Shown piece by piece: positions 60,416 to 64,000 of a stretch of 64,000 bases of DNA (the stretch's first letter is position 1; each line of letters starts with the position of its first letter). The translations under genes were made by a program, and so were the position numbers. The stretch is taken from NCBI RefSeq assembly GCF_000372725.1, contig NW_005201732.1, forward strand, positions 266,743 to 330,742. The letters run 5' to 3'. The DNA comes from Emiliania huxleyi CCMP1516. Its lineage: Eukaryota; Haptophyta; Isochrysidales; Noelaerhabdaceae. The notes under the pieces are model-generated. The model was not told the origin of the DNA and made no database searches. It saw only the letters and a program-made list of their open reading frames with translations.

Positions 60416-61610
60416 TGTCAGGAGACAGAACACGGAGGAGCTGTATAGGTCACTAGAGACCCACACCATCGCTACATCACCACAGCCACCAAGTCGGATA
60501 CAAGTCGATGACAATGTGCGCGGCAGGACAAACCAAACATGAGACGGTTACACAAGGACGGTCAGGCTACGGTCAGGAAGTAGGTTTGAGTTCACACTCT
60601 CCAACACTCCCCCATTGTCTCCGCAGTCTTCATGAATGAGGATGCGGCAGACAACAACAGCAGAGTGTGAATGTGTCTGAGCGTAGGTATGCCATCCAGA
60701 CGGCAGAGACGCTCGTAGAGGCGCATTGGACTTCTTGCCAGAGGCGTTGGACAGCGGGACGGGCTAGCGCGAGGAGGCAGGACGAGGAAGAGTCAGACAG
60801 CAATGAGGTAGAGTGGCATTGCCACGTCGAACAGATGCCCAACACTCCCCCACGACGTGATAATCGCCACACAAGGCAGAGAGGGCGTGTCGATCGTCGC
60901 GTGTTCATCGCGTACAGCTCCGGTCGTGTCGAGCGGCGACGTCGGAAGTAGCGGCGGCGAAAGGCAGGGTCCACATTCGGTGCGAGATCTTTGCGGTAGC
61001 TGCCGTTGCAGCAGCCCGAGAGCTGGTAGCGGAGGCAGCAGCTGCGATGGTGGTCCGTAGGCGAGGAGAACGGACCGGTAAGGAGAAGCAAGAGGGGATA
61101 CACGTGTCCACACAGCCGCAGTGCTGGCGTAGATGCGCTCTGTCGCAGAAGATCCGCAAGCACCCAAGTTGATGTTGCGGTTGTACTCATTCTGCTCAGC
61201 CTCCGAGCCGAGCAGTTGGCGGCCGCTGTGCCACCGTGCGCCGAGCCTCTGTGCCCAGCCAATCACCACGGCTCGCGCAGTTGCCCATGGTGCCAGCCAA
61301 CGTATCGAGCGTAAGCCGGAAATGCTGTGCGGCAACACATCTCGCTTGTGTGCCGCACCAGCTCTCATGTCGGCCTCAGTGCCGCACTGCTCACTCCGTG
61401 CTCTCACCGGTCGGTACCATGTCAGGAGACGGAACACGGAGGAGCTGTATAGGTCACTAGAGACCCACACCATCGCTACATCACCACAGCCACCAAGTCG
61501 GATACAAGTCGATGACAATGTGCGCGGCAGGACAAACCAAACATGAGACGGTTACACAAGGACGGTCAGGCTACGGTCAGGAAGTAGGTTTGAGTTCACA
61601 CTCTCCAACA
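60416..61610 (-). mobile_element. Non-autonomous LTR retrotransposon (TRIM-like)
   Basis: Two 191-bp direct repeats, 60416-60606 and 61420-61610, begin TG and end CA. I see one difference between them (AGACAGAACAC versus AGACGGAACAC). They are flanked by the 5-bp target duplication GGCTT (60411-60415 and 61611-61615). On the minus strand the upstream LTR is followed at once by TGGTACCGACCGGTGAGAGC, a primer-binding-site-like sequence starting TGG. GGGGGAG, a polypurine tract, precedes the downstream LTR, so the element reads on the minus strand. The internal region is only 813 bp with no gag or pol motif. Near-identical LTRs imply a recent insertion. Confidence 0.88.
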
Positions 61611-61615
61611 GGCTT

Positions 61616-64000
61616 CCAGTATCGGACCTTCAACAAGACATGCGCTTTTGGCCGGAGGCTGCTTCGGACACGTCCCTTGAACAAACATATATGGGTGGTC
61701 ATCGCCAATTCGCGCGCTCCGACTTGCAAGGGACTGAGAATCGAGTCATACCTCCTACACATGGTTGACATGCTCCGCGCGGACCTCGAGGCCAGCTCGT
61801 CGCCGACCATGCGAGCAAGCAGCGACGCAAAAGGCGACGAGCCCAATGCTCGTTCCGTCGCTGCTACAAGGCCATCGCTGTGTCGTTTTCCACGCCTCGC
61901 CCCGTGCTGCGGCCTCCTCGTCGTCATCGGAGCTCTGCTCGTCGGCCTCTTCGTGGGCTGGCGCCTTCGCCCCAAGGATGGCATCGTGTCCGACCTGCTC
62001 TGCCCGAACGTGTTTGACGGACCGCCTCTCTGCCACGAGCTGCTGGACTTGCCAGGTTTCCTCGCGCCCGGCTCTCTGTTCCACGAGCAGTGTCAGGAGA
62101 AGTGCAACGAGAAAGACTCGAACGTTAGCAAGGTCTGCAGGGTCGTCAAGGCCAAGCCAGGCCTGATCCCGTGCACCACCGTTCTCGATGTGAAGGAGAC
62201 TGCAAAGGCGCTGGCGAGGCAGATTGGGATGGAGTACCGGAAAGGGCAGAGCCTGCGAGAAGTAATCGAGTCGGTGGTGACGGAGGACCTGAACGGCGCG
62301 GCGCGCTCATTTTTCTGGTACTTGCGCGAGACACGCCTCGATGCGCTCTTCCTCAACTACCTGGAAAACCCAGACGGCCCTGGTCAGCTCACCCCGACCC
62401 TGGCTCCCTACTTGCTCTCTCCCTTCGGCACGGGTGCGGCGTCTCTCCTGTCGGAATTGGGGCGGTCGATCCTGTCGATCCCCGCCATCGCCCACATTCT
62501 CTACAACTCGCACCCGAGCGCGTCCATCGCGACGGCGGAGCTTCTCAACCTCCTCGGGCGTACCGGAATCCGGGTGCCTTCGCTCGTCCCTGGGGCGCTC
62601 GGCCTCGGCCTCGCTTCCGCTCAACCTCACTCCCTTGGCTTGGGGTGGCTCGCGTCCAGCCTCCTTGGCCGCGACACGCAGCTTGTGGCGCCAGACGCTC
62701 TGGGCAAGCTGATCGACCCGCAGGTCCATGCCGGCCAAGACCAGTCGCTCGCCGTCAAGCTGACGCCAACGCCCGACGATTGGAGCGAATACGTCGAGAA
62801 GTGGTACAACGCGGGCCAGGGCATCTCCCTCCGGCGCAACGACCCGAACTACCCTCTCCTCGAACGGCTGGCTAACTACTTCCAGAACTCATGGATGAGC
62901 ATGCTCCTGTTCAACATCAACGGAGATGGGGTGTACCGCTTCAGCTGCGACTACGACCGCCTCTCGAAGCTCGGCGAGGCCGCGCCCGCGCTGATGAAAC
63001 ACCTCGTCACCCCGGATCCCACGACGAACGAGACGCTGCTTCGCGGCGGCTCTGCCTACGGCGAGCTCATCTTTGAGATGGTGGACCACGATGGACGGCG
63101 TGTGCTCAAGCCGAGCGCGAATCAGACGCTGCTGCAGCCGCGCCAGCTTTCAGCGTTGCTGCAGTGCGCGCACAACGGTGCCCAGATCTACCACGTCGGC
63201 CTCCACGTTGCGTCGCAGTCGATGGCGTACGCGAGCAAGGATCTCGCCACTGGCCACCAAGATCTCTCCCAGGATCCCGTCTTCCGCATGCTCAACCCTG
63301 GCCGCGATGCGACGTCGAATATCAACGCGGCGGCCGACGCATCACTGGTGAACGTGCCCGGCTTCGGGTCGCGCCGCCTGAACGCAGCCGACATGAAGGC
63401 CCTCAAGGTCCACGGCGTCGCGCCCCTCCTCGCCGACCCGTGCAATGCGTCTCGCTACAACCCCCGCCACGACCAGCACGTTACCGAGGCCACGCTCGGC
63501 CAGCTGAATTTGTTCAACCCTACCGGCCGCCGCGCTCTCGGCATCATCTGCGCCGACGTGAGCGAGCCGGAGCAGGCCATCCAGCTGCCGGAGCGGGCGT
63601 GGGGCCAATACGTCCGGCGGCTGCGCGACGACCTCCACATCGCCTCCCAGGTCGAGCCCGTCTACATCGAGCGATACGAGCCGCCCCTCTCTGCCATGGC
63701 GATCGGGATAGAGCACACGATGACCTTCTCCATCAACTTCCTTTGGGCCGAGCTCGAGCGGCAGCCGCCCGCCGAGGCCCTGCCGTTCGCCGACATGCCC
63801 AATCCTCGCGCGTTCGGCGCCGCCTTCTTCCTCGACGTTGTCGCCTCCGCAGTCATCACCGTCTTCTCGCACAAGACTTTGCTGGAGTGCTCCGAGCCGA
63901 TCCCGGAACACACGCAGACATCCATCACGAACGAGCAGCTGATTGTGGCCGACTTCCCGCGCTCCATCGAGCTCGGCTACGACGTCAAGCTGCGCAAGAT
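61616..64000 (+). CDS. Large membrane-anchored protein, unrecognised, runs off the window
   Basis: The frame is open from the LTR element to position 64000 without a stop. It continues in frame from the other side of the element, where ATG GGC TT (60408-60415) could be the original start, giving MGFQYRTFNKTCAFGRRLLR. The next in-frame ATG is at 61761 (MVDMLRADLEASSSPTMRAS). A transmembrane helix follows (CCGLLVVIGALLVGLFVGW), then a large non-cytosolic-looking domain. That domain has LCHELLDLPGFLAPGSLFHE, FFWYLRETRLDALFLNYLEN, MSMLLFNINGDGVYRFSCDY, GVAPLLADPCNASRYNPRHD and FSINFLWAELERQPPAEALP. It has several possible N-glycosylation sites (e.g. NVSK, NASR, NETL) and few paired cysteines. I do not recognise the family. 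At least 746 residues from 61761 are visible. Confidence 0.6.

Overview
The window is eukaryotic nuclear DNA, GC-rich and intron-rich, from a photosynthetic protist. A violaxanthin de-epoxidase family protein and a PsbP-like protein, both with lumen-type leaders, point to a plastid-bearing alga. Many short introns (about 55-85 nt) use GC-AG as well as GT-AG borders. I infer a haptophyte-like alga, but no marker here proves the lineage. Two N gaps (24784-25621, 54059-54158) and a low-quality homopolymer stretch (20938-21240) show a draft assembly.

Layout. 0.4-8.4 kb: an Sds3/BRMS1-type co-repressor subunit, a small PGQ-motif membrane protein, a TrmB-type methyltransferase and a RAD51D-like recombinase. 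8.6-12.4 kb: a 3.6-kb DNA transposon with long inverted repeats, carrying a nested Mutator-like MITE and a gene broken by a tRNA-like insertion, all inside an exon of an unidentified host gene. 13-20 kb: a YdcF-like protein, the VDE-family protein, an SDS22 leucine-rich repeat protein and a PsbP-like lumenal protein. 20-31 kb: accessory DNA with a MITE, a broken gene, a KDZ/Plavaka-like transposase relic, two low-GC intronless ORFs sharing a promoter-like motif (virus-like), a MITE, a nuclease-like ORF and a RuvC-like resolvase. 33.4-35.6 kb: a 1-kb palindrome abutting an F-box-like gene. 36-48 kb: ASF1 and several unrecognised genes. 48-59.6 kb: an unrecognised membrane ORF, the propionyl-CoA carboxylase beta subunit, another unrecognised membrane protein and a peroxisomal ABCD half-transporter. 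59.6-61.6 kb: a MITE, tandem repeats and a 1.2-kb LTR element inserted at the 5' end of a large membrane protein gene that runs off the window.

The recognised host genes are a mixed housekeeping set: chromatin (Sds3, ASF1), recombination (RAD51D), PP1 regulation (SDS22), plastid lumen (VDE family, PsbP-like) and propionyl-CoA/peroxisome metabolism (PCCB, ABCD). No operon-like logic is expected or seen. The most distinctive signals concern genome dynamics. Several introns of about 71-84 nt begin with a copy of the exon that follows them, as expected for intron gain by tandem duplication. Three introns also share a GAGACNCTTCC-type repeat in sense orientation. Several mobile elements have clear target-site duplications inside coding exons.
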